The notes under the pieces are model-generated. The model saw only the letters and a program-made list of their open reading frames with translations. It ran no database searches and was not told where the DNA came from. Positions 50,801 to 57,420 of a DNA stretch of 64,000 nt are shown piece by piece; the stretch's first letter is position 1; the number at the start of each line of letters is the position of its first letter. The stretch covers positions 90,255,995 to 90,319,994 of the forward strand of contig NW_026262690.1 in the NCBI RefSeq assembly GCF_021869535.1. The letters are read 5' to 3'. Source of the DNA: Mytilus californianus. Its lineage: Eukaryota; Mollusca; Bivalvia; Mytilida; Mytilidae. Made by a program: the position numbers and the translations under genes.

Positions 50801-53800
50801 ATACTATTCAGTTACAATCGTTTTAAAAGTACCATTGATAGTTTGCTTCATTTTACCACTTATTTCTTCAGTAAGTTTCTCAAGTTCGTCATTGACAGAT
50901 GTTCCTGTCGATGTCGATTTCAGGTTGAGGCCTTGGTGGCCTAATAGTCTTAGTAGTTCGTCTTAAGGATGTTTGCTCCTATGTTTCAAAATAACAAGCT
51001 TTTTAAAAGACTGTTAAAAATTGACAGTATATAAAAAACAAAACTAAAAAAGCAGAAAGAAAAATGTATGGTCCGTGTGCTTGATTTCGAGATATAAGCC
51101 ATTGAAAATTTGGCGGGAAATGATTCTCTCTAGATTTTTCATACATTTAACATTGGCACCTTTTTCTTTCAAAAACTATGAAAAAATAACAAGGATTTTA
51201 CAACATTTTCAAGTATGGCTTTTTAAACTATATGTAATAAAATTATAAAAAGTAGAGGTTAGCAGGCAAATTTGTTTAATGGCTATACATAGATAAAACC
51301 AGAGGATTCCGAATATCTGGCAAAAACTAAAAAACAAATGGAACGAACATCCTTAAGTGATCACTAGCCTGTCAACACTGAGGCTGTGAGTTCGGAACTC
51401 GATTGTTCAAATGCGCTCTCGACTCTGATCTTAACACTTCGGCTACTTCCACCTATAAAAAAATGGCCACCATGATATACCCAAGTGTGCTGAAAATGGC
51501 ATTAAACCCAACAGTCACCAAAATTAGTCGATTTCCAATGAATTGCCAAAAACAAAAATAATCTTACTTAAAAAACGAGTATCCAAGCATTGTCTCATTG
51601 GGAATCATACCTCATCTCCTTATTTTTATATCAAATATAGACCTGTTCATCTTTCATCAGATAAAACCTTTGACTGCATTTTAAAACGCGGTGTTATGGT
51701 GATTTTTTTTTTATATATTATTATAGCGTATAAAGCTTGCAAACCACCAGTGTATTCTGATGATATCCCTATAATTACTTCTTTAGTCTAATAAAGAAGT
51801 GTGTAAAAGATAATTGGATTAATAAGTATTCCGAAATAGAAGTTTTAATGCGTTCTTATAGATATTGTAATTACTATAATATAAAGTCACAAAAATATCT
51901 AAGATACGTACATAGTTCCTTATATGTTTTTTCCTTTGAATGATGTTTCTTCGGATATTTTTTTTCTTTTGATGTTCGTTTTTTGGAAGGACGTTTTTTT
52001 GGTGCGTATTCCTTTGAATGGCGTTCTTTTGAATGCTGCTTTTTAGAGTACTTTCCTTTCTGAGAATTTTTTTCTTTCGAGTATTGTTTCTTGGAAGGTT
52101 TTTTGTGAGAAATCCTTTCTATTAAATTGCGTTCTTTTGGAGTTTTATCGCTCTTTTGAACAATATTTTTCTTTCGAATGGTGTTCCTACGTTTGGTTTC
52201 TTTTCCTTTCCGAGATTTTTTTTCTTTATAGCTACGTTCCTTCGAATGTCTATCTTTTGAATGACCTCTCTGCTTTGAATGTCCTTTCGCGATCAAATTT
52301 TTATCTTTTGATTTATTTTGCTTTGAAACATATTTCTTTTTGGAACCGTACTTCTTTGCCTTGCTTTCTACCAAAACAAAAAAGAAAGAACATAATTTAT
52401 CCTTATTTCAATTGCTGTAATAAAAAAGGAATGTCCTTTCGACATTGTTATACACAGAAAAACAAATGAGTGAGGTGTCAAGATAAACTATTCAGGAACA
52501 TAAAGAACCTCTAATAATCGAATAATAAACAATCACAACTTAATTATGCATCTACTTTTCAGCCTTTACACCATAAAACAGCTAAAATAACATATAATCC
52601 CAAATGGGTTTCGCTCATTATTGAAGGACATACGGTTATCTATGATAGCTGCATTCTTGGTCATATGGTCTTTGATGCATAGTTGTCTGATATGCAATCC
52701 TACCACATCTCCTTATTTTTATACACATGTTACCCAATTTTATTGCAATTTCAGCTATCAAGGGCGAATTAAAATATCATATATAGAAAAAAATAATTTC
52801 AAAGTTGCACTTGTAAAATTCATGTAAAGCTCCTAGAATTCTAAATTAAAAAGTTTTCCTAGAAATGATTAAAACAATTATTGTCAAGAGGGCAACATAC
52901 AATCTTTAATTCTAGACAGATGTCCTGTATAATGTGTCAAGCTCTAAATCATACCGATTCTATAAAAATTGTAAATAAATTATACATAAGCAATCAAATT
53001 TCTGCCATAAACACTCCAATCCTATTTATAACAAAAACTATCAAGATATGACAAGTTAAAATAAACCACATGTACCATTAGTTCTATAAACTTGCCTTTT
53101 TAAGTTACTGTGACGTGACTGTAAGTGTTGTTCTTCACTTATTGCAGTTTCTTAAAAATTCTGACCAAATTGCAATTTTTTTTTTAAACAAAACTGTTAA
53201 ACTGGTCAGAAATTTTAACGAATTGCTCAGTCAAGTCATGAAAGTGCAAGGTGATAAAATAACTCCTAAATGACTTTATTTTCCCTTCATTGATATAACC
53301 ACAATCATTCTGAGAATTTCTACATATATTTTTATTGTAATTGTCATACGAAAGGTGATAGGAAGTAACTTTTGAATTGCTATAAAAATGTCCAAACTAA
53401 GCTTTCATACAATTGTCTTTAAAAAAAAGTCTTCTATATTCATCAGAATCAGGCAGTTGGTTAAAATTTTTGACCATTTGAACAGTTTGGTTTGATTAAA
53501 CATATTGCAATTTGGTCAGTATTTTGAAGATTCTTTGAATAAACTGCAATATTCGGAGAGCAACACTTACAGTCAAACAACCGTAAATTAAACCACACAT
53601 TTCATTAGTTCCGTTAACTAAACTTCTACAATTCTAAGCACTAAGAACATCAGTATTAGTATCAGTACATTTACCATCAGCAAACTGATTTAAATCATTT
53701 AGACCCTTACCTTCTAAAAATTGATTAAATCCACAAAGAAAATCAGTACCAATCACTTACCTTCTTCACATTACTTAGATCATGCAGAACATTAAAAACG

Positions 53801-55620
53801 TACACTTACAATCTTAAAAATTTCATAAAACAATTCAAAACATTAGCACCATATACTTACCTTCTGCGTGCAGCAAAACAAGACAAAAAATTAGCACCAT
53901 ATTCCTATCTTCTGCGTGCAGCAGAAACAAGACAAAACATTAGTCCCATATACCTATCTTCTGCGTGCAGCAAAACAAGACAAAACATTAGCACCATAAA
54001 CTTACCTCAGAAATGATTAAAACAATTATTGTCAAGAGAGCAACATACAATCTTGAATTCTAGACAGATGTACTGTACAATGTGCCAAGCTCTAAATCAT
54101 ACCGATTCTCTAAAAATTGTGAATAAATTATACATAAACAATCAAATTTCTGCCATAAACACTCCAATCCTTTTTATAACAAAAACTATCAAGATATGAC
54201 AAGTTAAAATAAACCACATGTACCATTAGTTCTATAAACTTGCCTTTTTAAGTTACTGTGATTTGACTGTAAGTGTTGTTCTTCACTTATTGCAGTTTAT
54301 TCAAAGTTCTGACCAAATTGCAATTTGTTTTTTTAAACTAAACTGTTCAACTGGTCAGAAATTTTAACGAATTGCTCATTCAAGTCATGAAAGTGCAAGG
54401 TGATAAAAATATCTCCTAACAGACTGTAATTTCCCTTCATTGAGAATTTCTATACATATTTTAATTGTAATTGTCATGCGAAAGGTGATAGGTAGTAACT
54501 TCTGAATTGCTATAAAAATGTCCAAACTAAGTTTTCATACAATTTTTCTTTAAAAAAAAGTCTTCTATATTCATCAGAATCAGGCAGTTGGTTAAAATTT
54601 TTGACCATTTGAACAGTTTGGTTTGGTTAAACAAATTGCAATTTGGTCAGTATTTTGAAGATTCTTTGAATAAACTGCAATATTCGGAGATCAACACTTA
54701 CAGTCAAATCACAGTAAATTAAACCACACATTCCATTAGTTCCGTTAACTAAACTTCTAGAATTCTAAGCACTAAGAACATCAGTATTAGTATCAGTACA
54801 TTTACCATCAGCAAACTGATTTAAATCATTTAGACTCTGACCTTGTAAAAATTGATTAAATCCACAAAGAAAATCAGTACCATACACTTACCTTCTTCAC
54901 ATTACTTAGATCATGCAGAACATTAAAAACGTACAGTCACTTACAATCTTAAAAATTTCATAAAACATTAGCACCATATACTTACCTTCTGCGTGCAGCA
55001 AAACAAGACAAAAAATTAGCACCATATACCTATCTTCTGCATGCAGCAGAAACAAGACAAAACATTAGCCCCATATACCTATCTTCTGCGTGCAGCAAAA
55101 CAAGACAAAACATTAGCACCATATACTTACCATCTGCGTGCAACAAAACAAGACAAAACATTTGCACCATACACCTACTTTCTGCTTGCAGCAAAACAAG
55201 GCAAAACATTAGCACCATATACTTACCATCTGCGTGCAACAAAACAAGACAAAACATTTGCACCATACATCAACTTTCTGCGTGCAGCAAAACAAAACAA
55301 AACATTAGCACCATATACTAACCATCTGCGTGCAACAAAACAAAACAAAACATTTGCACCATACACCTACTTTCTGCGTGCAGCAAAACAAGACAAAACA
55401 TTAGCACCATATACTTACCATCTGCGTGCAATAAAACAAGACAAAACATTTGCACCATACACCTACTTTCTGCTTGCAGCAAAACAAGACAAAACATTAG
55501 CACCATATACCTACCTTCTGTGTACAGCAAAACAAGCCAAAACATAAGAACCATATACCTACCTTCTGCGTGCAGCAAAACAAGACAAAAAATTATCAGA
55601 AAAATGACAGTGAGTCTCAT
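26503..55620 (-). CDS. Secreted WSC-VWD-C8-TIL-EGF modular protein, 26 exons
   Basis: Twenty-six exons on the minus strand join with matching phase at every junction; their lengths sum to 4308 nt (1435 residues plus stop). Order: signal peptide; Lys/Ser/Glu-rich block; lysine-rich linker from one 69-nt exon and seven 42-nt exons; WSC domain (two exons); EGF-like, VWD (two exons), C8, TIL, EGF-like; the same six-exon module again; Thr/Pro linker; Cys-containing C-terminal domain. VWD-C8-TIL assemblies occur in gel-forming mucins, zonadhesin, SCO-spondin and IgGFc-binding protein, where they build disulfide-linked extracellular polymers. WSC is a putative carbohydrate-binding domain. I infer a secreted matrix, mucus, shell or byssus protein. 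The exact role and any ortholog name are unknown to me. Cysteine patterns, splice sites, TATA box and AATAAA all support an intact gene. Confidence 0.88.
27583..27714 (-). CDS. VWD gene exon 25, Thr/Pro linker
   Basis: 132 nt, phase 1-1, acceptor TTTTACAG, donor G|GTAATA. Encodes PTPRPTRTPTTQAPSP, then an acidic stretch (EIEQNDGEDE) and TTPKPPSC. It looks like a short, probably O-glycosylated spacer before the C-terminal domain. Confidence 0.85.
28506..28698 (-). CDS. VWD gene exon 24, EGF-like (module 2)
   Basis: 193 nt, phase 0-1, acceptor TCTTTTAG, donor GTAAGT. Cysteine pattern CHPNGMC..., CVCAEGFEGDGIRQC is EGF-like. It is homologous to exon 18 over its full length with the same phases. 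Confidence 0.88.
29632..29831 (-). CDS. VWD gene exon 23, TIL domain (module 2)
   Basis: 200 nt, phase 1-0, acceptor TTCTTACAG, donor G|GTAAGC. Contains GCPATCVDP, EGCECIPGYLLSDKKCV and ECGCIRNGNYFP, the trypsin-inhibitor-like cysteine-rich pattern found after C8 in mucin-type proteins. Confidence 0.92.
30060..30453 (+). mobile_element. CR1-like LINE 3' end, broken, inside a VWD intron
   Basis: A plus-strand frame reads LAQLELQDLQTRRTSQKLIF, a stop at 30292-30294, then in the same frame IPPSKTPQYSNLFFVKTVIA, WNQLDDTVV and SSVESFKSAL, with a stop at 30451-30453. This is the conserved tail of LINE reverse-transcriptase ORFs ('tv.WN.Lp...v.a.s...Fk..L'). The in-frame stop and lack of upstream domains show a dead fragment. 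It is antisense to the host gene, and short ACAGAT repeats follow near 30515-30540. Confidence 0.75.
30965..31266 (-). CDS. VWD gene exon 22, C8 domain (module 2)
   Basis: 302 nt, phase 2-1, acceptor CTTTTTCAG, donor C|GTATGT. Typical C8 spacing: CGLL..., PFKECI, ESCVMDGCAY, NAFAEECLTHG and a final DLC. Pairs with exon 16 in module 1. Confidence 0.92.
31600..31760. mobile_element. Common mussel repeat fragment in intron
   Basis: Contains 'gtacgccagacacatttaag' and 'actcatcagtgacgctcg', which I recall as parts of a very abundant mussel interspersed repeat (opposite orientation to 'gatgagtcttatgtagac'). Noncoding. Confidence 0.55.
32742..33046 (-). CDS. VWD gene exon 21, VWD second half (module 2)
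   Basis: 305 nt, phase 0-2, acceptor TACTTCAG, donor G|GTAATA. Begins INGEVKYLPF and contains the CGICGSCNG-type core (GICGSCNGQKDD) and NKYSLIGSSFEV, the standard second half of a von Willebrand D domain. Confidence 0.93.
33539..33783 (-). CDS. VWD gene exon 20, VWD first half (module 2)
   Basis: 245 nt, phase 1-0, acceptor TTATTTCAG, donor T|GTAAGT. Begins VCTCSASGDPHYRTYDGQ, then IHFMGDCKYTL. The GDPH sequence is the D domain hallmark and in some mucins is a self-cleavage site. Confidence 0.93.
33798..34080. repeat. Poly-G tract and 'cctgcc' repeat
   Basis: A run of about 27 G (33823-33849) followed by repeated 'tcctgcctttttttt' phrases. The same sequence lies inverted at 61290-61527, with a shorter G/C run, so it is a dispersed element with an expanded homopolymer. 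Confidence 0.75.
34200..34560 (-). mobile_element. Mytilid dispersed repeat in VWD intron
   Basis: Shares 'tatgttgtgctgttacac', 'gtctgtcaggaggctgtaa' and 'gtctctggtggattgtc' phrases with other family members (59430-59500 inverted, 57000-57420). It sits between exons 20 and 19. Confidence 0.55.
34671..34775 (-). CDS. VWD gene exon 19, EGF-like (module 2)
   Basis: 105 nt, phase 1-1, acceptor TTATTTAG, donor G|GTAGGT. Encodes LCGMQYKCNKRARCVNGKC, then VCNNGLYGDGINSCE, with six cysteines. It directly precedes the second VWD domain and is the homolog of exon 13. Confidence 0.88.
34956..35177. mobile_element. MITE-like element with inverted ends
   Basis: Left end 'gggtctcattggggtct' is roughly inverted at the right end ('ccccccaatgagaccccc'). 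Between them are repeated 'gcgggatccgggat'-type phrases. About 220 bp, no coding frame. I recall similar sequences as common in mussel DNA. Confidence 0.6.
35340..35570 (-). mobile_element. Mytilid dispersed repeat in VWD intron
   Basis: Carries 'gttgaagaccgtactttgac', 'gagttgtctcattggcactc' and the end 'accacatcttctta', the same end as at 57370-57407. Confidence 0.65.
35652..35847 (-). CDS. VWD gene exon 18, EGF-like (module 1)
   Basis: 196 nt, phase 0-1, acceptor TTAAACAG, donor G|GTACTT. Basic N-terminal half (CRKIGRGRRFVKV), then CHRNALCTYDNNGVRSCQC and KKGFVGDGYRKCE, an EGF-like pattern. Full-length homolog of exon 24. Confidence 0.88.
36441..36646 (-). CDS. VWD gene exon 17, TIL domain (module 1)
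   Basis: 206 nt, phase 1-0, acceptor CAATTTCAG, donor G|GTAAGT. Contains GCPSTCIDLKAPSKC, EGCFCKQGFVLSDDKCI and ECGCKDRKGDYFP. Same phases and cysteine order as exon 23. Confidence 0.92.
37126..37415 (-). CDS. VWD gene exon 16, C8 domain (module 1)
   Basis: 290 nt, phase 2-1, acceptor CTTATTGAAG (purine before the AG, so weaker than most), donor C|GTAAGT. Contains ICGDLQNVNGRFSTC, RSCVMDMCSYEG, ESFVEECAENG and a final KFC, the C8 pattern. Confidence 0.9.
38277..38587 (-). CDS. VWD gene exon 15, VWD second half (module 1)
   Basis: 311 nt, phase 0-2, acceptor TTACTTCAG. The donor is G|GTTTGA, a poor match to GTRAGT, but phase and homology to exon 21 fix it. Contains VWTECGIKVNFDG, LEGICGDCNGRKDDF and FALIGDSYSM. 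Confidence 0.9.
39170..39411 (-). CDS. VWD gene exon 14, VWD first half (module 1)
   Basis: 242 nt, phase 1-0, acceptor CGTTCCAG, donor A|GTAGGT. Begins SCTCMASGDPHYKTYDGQ, then IHFMGTCKYLL. The GDPH motif is kept. One codon shorter than exon 20 at the 3' end. Confidence 0.93.
40162..40275 (-). CDS. VWD gene exon 13, EGF-like with fewer cysteines (module 1)
   Basis: 114 nt, phase 1-1, acceptor CTTTTTCAG, donor A|GTATGT. Encodes CHERARLRNGKC, VCKRGYYGDGINAC. Compared with exon 19 it has four cysteines instead of six: the first is missing (AVRSSKPKC) and another is Leu. Confidence 0.85.
41430..41562 (-). CDS. VWD gene exon 12, WSC domain second half
   Basis: 133 nt, phase 0-1, acceptor TTTTTTAG, donor G|GTAAAT. 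Encodes FKYQCFCGNNIKK, ESECGMPCVGNGQQKCGG and VWRISVYK, a near-textbook end of a WSC domain (Q/ECFCG, C..PC.G....CGG...VY). Confidence 0.9.
42138..42274 (-). CDS. VWD gene exon 11, WSC domain first half
   Basis: 137 nt, phase 1-0, acceptor TTATTTTTAG, donor G|GTAAAC. Encodes ARYVGCYDDRKPRMMF, then MTIERCLQFCAKKGTRFAGL, the start of a WSC domain (Y.GC..D....M....C...C......FAGL). Joins exon 12 in phase. Confidence 0.9.
42733..42774 (-). CDS. Microexon 7 (VWD gene exon 10)
   Basis: 42 nt, phase 1-1, between a CTCTTTTCCAG acceptor and a G|GTACGA donor. Encodes EIKPKKKPINKNKK (first residue completed across the junction). The last copy before the WSC domain. Confidence 0.8.
43388..43429 (-). CDS. 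Microexon 6 (VWD gene exon 9)
   Basis: 42 nt, phase 1-1, acceptor TCTTTTCCAG, donor G|GTACGA. Encodes EIKPKKKPIKKNRK, the apparent consensus. Confidence 0.82.
44537..44578 (-). CDS. Microexon 5 (VWD gene exon 8)
   Basis: 42 nt, phase 1-1, acceptor CTCATTTCTAG, donor G|GTACGA. Encodes EIKPKKKPRKKNKK. Confidence 0.8.
45258..45510 (+). mobile_element. tRNA-derived SINE
   Basis: Bases 45258-45346 form a tRNA-like head: box A (TGGCCGAGAGG), box B (GAGTTCGAATCCC) and pairing ends GCCACG/CGTGGC. A tail follows with 'cactccggctttctccacca' and 'gtggcgttaaacacc', then 'aatcaatcaa'. I recall this tail type from molluscan SINEs. It lies in the intron between microexons 5 and 4. Confidence 0.8.
45584..45690 (+). 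repeat. Partial SINE from local duplication
   Basis: Repeats 45225-45332 with few changes ('gaccttagatggaggatgtt' through the tRNA-like head to 'agccagtcaacact'). The copy includes sequence flanking the SINE, so it came from a local duplication and not from a new insertion. Confidence 0.75.
45952..45993 (-). CDS. Microexon 4 (VWD gene exon 7)
   Basis: 42 nt, phase 1-1, acceptor CTCTTTTCTAG, donor G|GTACGA. Encodes EIKPKKKPRKKNRK. Confidence 0.8.
46985..47026 (-). pseudogene. Dead microexon copy, acceptor lost
   Basis: Same 42-nt segment with an intact G|GTACGA donor, but the acceptor AG reads AA at 47027-47028. The peptide would be EIKPKKKTKKKNRK. Without the AG it should be skipped, which keeps frame because the exon is phase 1-1. 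Confidence 0.7.
47640..47780 (-). pseudogene. Array unit that lost its microexon
   Basis: The intron flank seen beside the other microexons ('tgatttcggcttacaataaa' through 'acagttgacataatc') is present. After 'tatttatcatatgta' the sequence jumps to 'tgtgtttttcgcctttaaa', so the exon and its splice sites are deleted. Confidence 0.65.
47959..48000 (-). CDS. Microexon 3 (VWD gene exon 6)
   Basis: 42 nt, phase 1-1, acceptor TCTTTTCCAG, donor G|GTACGA. Encodes EIKPKKKPIKKNRK, the same peptide as microexon 6. Confidence 0.82.
49159..49200 (-). CDS. Microexon 2 (VWD gene exon 5)
   Basis: 42 nt, phase 1-1, acceptor TCTTTTCCAG, donor G|GTATGC. Encodes EIKPKKKQIKKNRK. Confidence 0.8.
49379..49420 (-). 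pseudogene. Dead microexon copy, donor lost
   Basis: Acceptor TTTTTTCCAG is intact but the donor reads G|GAATTA, so the GT is gone. The peptide would be EIKPKIKQIKKNRK. It lies only 220 bp from microexon 2, a shorter spacing than the rest of the array. Confidence 0.7.
50045..50086 (-). CDS. Microexon 1 (VWD gene exon 4)
   Basis: 42 nt, phase 1-1, acceptor TCTATTCCAG, donor G|GTACGA. Encodes EIKPKNKPIEKNRK, the least basic intact copy. Confidence 0.8.
50294..50362 (-). CDS. VWD gene exon 3, lysine-rich linker
   Basis: 69 nt, phase 1-1, acceptor CACTTTGCAG, donor G|GTGAGT. Encodes DTPEKRKTLKKNINPKQINK plus KK. Similar composition to the microexons but not an obvious copy of them. Confidence 0.75.
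50928..51525 (+). mobile_element. SINE split by a MITE
   Basis: The head ('gaggccttggtggcctaat') lies at 50928-50962 and the rest ('agcctgtcaacactgaggct', 'gctgaaaatggcattaaacc') at 51357-51525, with the 394-bp MITE between. Same SINE family as 45258-45510 but more diverged. Confidence 0.65.
50963..51356. mobile_element. MITE with TTAAGGATGTT termini
   Basis: Begins TTAAGGATGTTTGCTCC and ends GGAACGAACATCCTTAA, so the ends are inverted. The interior ('aggattccgaatatctggca') is found inverted at 60119-60476. TTAA at both ends may be the target duplication, as for piggyBac-type elements. Noncoding, 394 bp. Confidence 0.75.
51912..52367 (-). CDS. VWD gene exon 2, Lys/Ser/Glu-rich block
   Basis: 456 nt, phase 1-1, acceptor GTTTTGGTAG, donor T|GTACGT. 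Encodes 152 residues dominated by K, S, E, R and H in loose repeats of S-K-E-(K/R)-X and H-S-K-E, for example KKQHSKERHSKEYAPKKRPS. Only one Cys is seen near the N-terminal two thirds and no hydrophobic core is visible, so it should be disordered and strongly basic. Following directly on the signal peptide, it would be exported. Similar tracts occur in biomineral and adhesive proteins, but that link is only compositional. Confidence 0.85.
52600..52725 (-). mobile_element. Mytilid dispersed repeat end
   Basis: Contains 'gggtttcgctcattattgaa' and ends 'accacatctccttattttta', the family terminus, inside VWD intron 1. Confidence 0.55.
52859..54006. repeat. Tandem duplication of 1.15 kb, copy A
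   Basis: Starts 'gaaatgattaaaacaattat' and runs through three minisatellite units (53850-54006). The same sequence restarts at 54007 with a few percent differences and one deletion near 54440. The join lies inside a minisatellite unit. Confidence 0.85.
53850..54006. repeat. 48-bp minisatellite, short cluster
   Basis: Three units plus a truncated fourth of 'accatatacttaccttctgc' followed by 'gtgcagcaaaacaagacaaa'. Same unit as 54973-55596, carried here by the 1.15-kb duplication. Confidence 0.85.
54007..55120. repeat. Tandem duplication of 1.15 kb, copy B
   Basis: Second copy of 52859-54006, ending in the first three units of the longer minisatellite. Both copies lie in VWD intron 1 and contain paired 'gaccaaattgcaattt' and 'aaattgcaatttggtcag' phrases that are inverted with respect to each other within each copy. 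Confidence 0.85.
54973..55596. repeat. 48-bp minisatellite derived from the signal-peptide exon
   Basis: Thirteen units, the last being the 3' part of VWD exon 1 with its donor. On the minus strand each reads approximately 'atgttttgtcttgttttgct', 'gcacgcagaag', then GTAAGT or GTAGGT. Units at 55118-55500 alternate between two types, forming four 96-bp higher-order repeats. Because 48 is a multiple of three, both strands stay open through most of the array. Confidence 0.9.
55563..55620 (-). CDS. VWD gene exon 1, signal peptide
   Basis: ATG at 55618-55620; 58 nt, ending in phase 1 at donor G|GTAGGT. Encodes MRLTVIFLIIFCLVLLHAE, a classic signal peptide with one charged residue, a hydrophobic core and a likely cleavage near HA-E. 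The TATA box upstream and the in-phase join to the Lys-rich exon support this start. Confidence 0.85.
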
Positions 55621-55662
55621 CGTGTGACTTGAATAGACTGTGGAGTATTTGATAATTAGTAG

Positions 55663-55671
55663 TTTTATATA
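55663..55671 (-). promoter_or_regulatory. TATA box of the VWD gene
   Basis: TATATAAAA on the minus strand, 43 nt before the ATG. At the usual spacing transcription would start near 55637, giving a 5' UTR of under 20 nt. A strong TATA box is common in highly expressed, tissue-restricted secretory genes. Confidence 0.65.
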
Positions 55672-56239
55672 TGAAGCTGCTGTTCAGAATATTAATAGAT
55701 GTTTAATTATAATATAAAATAACAGAAAAGAATGTTTCTCTTATCTAGTGAAAGTAAATATTGGATATGTAACATTTGTCCTTATGCAAACAATGGAATA
55801 AAGAATATTGGGGATAAATGACATGGACAATAATGAAATTTAATTGATTTATAAAAACAAACAGGAAAATGTAGCAACTGTTCCCCACTTTTACTTACTT
55901 GTTACCATAAATATTGTAGTTAATACGTCCATTTTGCGTACTTCTTAAGGTACATTGTAATTATTTTTTTTCATTTTTACATTGTTGTCATTTCCTTGAA
56001 AAATGGTGACAGTATGAGTTTCTTGGTAATATGAAAGATAGGTTGCTAAATTTTCCGTAATGATCCTAATTGATTTTTATACTAGTTACGGAAAATCTTT
56101 TTAAAAAATCATGTTTATCTGTTTTGAAGCAAAGGTGTAAAGTTAAGATAGTAAATGATGGGATATATGTTAAACGTCCATTGGCAAATATTACAAACAT
56201 ATTCAGGACGAGATTATATGACGGTGTAATATAAAATGA

Positions 56240-56610
56240 ATTTAAATATAATGATGAGAGATATGGTTTGATTGCAAATGAGATAACTATCCACTCGAGT
56301 CCAAATGACGTTGACGGAAGACCCTATAGTTATCGTACGACCAACAATAGATAAAACCAATACCACAATGTCATTTTGTACACGAAAGAAAGGCGAAAGA
56401 TACCACAGGAACATTCAAACTCATAAGTCGAAAATAAACTGACAACGCCATGAAAAAAATGAAAAGACCAAAAGACAAACAACAGTGCACAAACCACAAC
56501 ATAGAAAACTAAAGACTGAGCAACACGTATCTCACACAAAAAAAACAGGGGTGATCTCAGGTGCTTCGGAAGGGTAAACAGATCCTGCTCCACGTGCTGC
56601 CCCCCGTATT
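56240..56610 (+). mobile_element. Mytilid dispersed repeat
   Basis: Contains 'gagatatggtttgattgcaa', 'aaataaactgacaacgccat', 'caaaccacaacatagaaaac' and 'aacagatcctgctccacgtg'. I recall this phrase order from a common mussel repeat. Related pieces occur at 22600-22710 and 61240-61560. Confidence 0.65.
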
Positions 56611-56999
56611 GGTTCCAAATGCTGTGTGCTTAGAAGAGAAAGAAGGTTAAAATTTTCAAAGTATATCGATTAAGCCAGCCGAGGATTAAACATATGCCCT
56701 CTTGAACTCATTTCGCAACATCATTGAGGTGGTCAGATATTAGAAAACGGAAATAAATACAAAGCATACGAAATGATATATTTATTAAGAGTTGCAATGT
56801 TTGTTGATGGATCAAATCCACAAATGATGTTAACAAACTAAATGGGCCATGGAACATAAGTTAAAAAAGTCATTTTGTTTCATATATCTAGTTTCATCTT
56901 TTACCTATTCTAACATCGGACTCGTCTTTTACCTATTCTAACATCGGACTCGGACTTCTTTTGAACTGAGTTTTACTTTGCGTTTTGCTGTGTGTTTGT

Positions 57000-57420
57000 T
57001 TATTCCACATTAGGCGGATGGTTGAGATCTCACACAACATGTTTAACCCCGCCCCATTTTTACGCCTGTCCCAAGTAATGAACCTCTAGCTTTTGTTATT
57101 CTTGTGTGTTTTTTTTTATTTCGGTTCATTTGTATGTTTCGGAGTTTAGTGTGGTGTCCATTTCGCTGAACTAGCATGCTAAGTGGTCAGCTGAAGCCCG
57201 CCTCCTGGTGCGTGGTTTTCTTGCTGCGTTGAAGATCCGTTGATGGCCTTGAGCTGTTTTCTGCTCTTTGGTTGGGTTGTTGTCTCTTTGACATATTCCT
57301 TGTTTCCATTCATTGAAGGCCGTACTTTGACCTTTAATTGTTTACTTTTACACATTGTGACTTGGATAGATAGTTGTCTCATTGGCACTCATACCACATC
57401 TTCTTATTTATATCTATTCT
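57000..57420 (-). mobile_element. Mytilid dispersed repeat
   Basis: Reads 'gtcccaagtaatgaacctct', 'tggtgcgtggttttcttgct', 'gaaggccgtactttgacctt' and ends 'accacatcttcttattta'. Same family end as 35540-35570. Confidence 0.65.

Noticed and set aside
52137..52469. 110-codon plus-strand ORF
   Set aside because: It is the opposite strand of the lysine-rich exon; low-complexity coding often leaves the other strand open.
55041..55547. 168-codon plus-strand ORF of 16-residue repeats
   Set aside because: It is the reverse of a 48-bp minisatellite whose length is a multiple of three, so open frames are expected on both strands.
53850..55600. CRISPR-like regular repeat array
   Set aside because: The units abut with no unique spacers, the context is an animal intron and the unit derives from the neighbouring exon.
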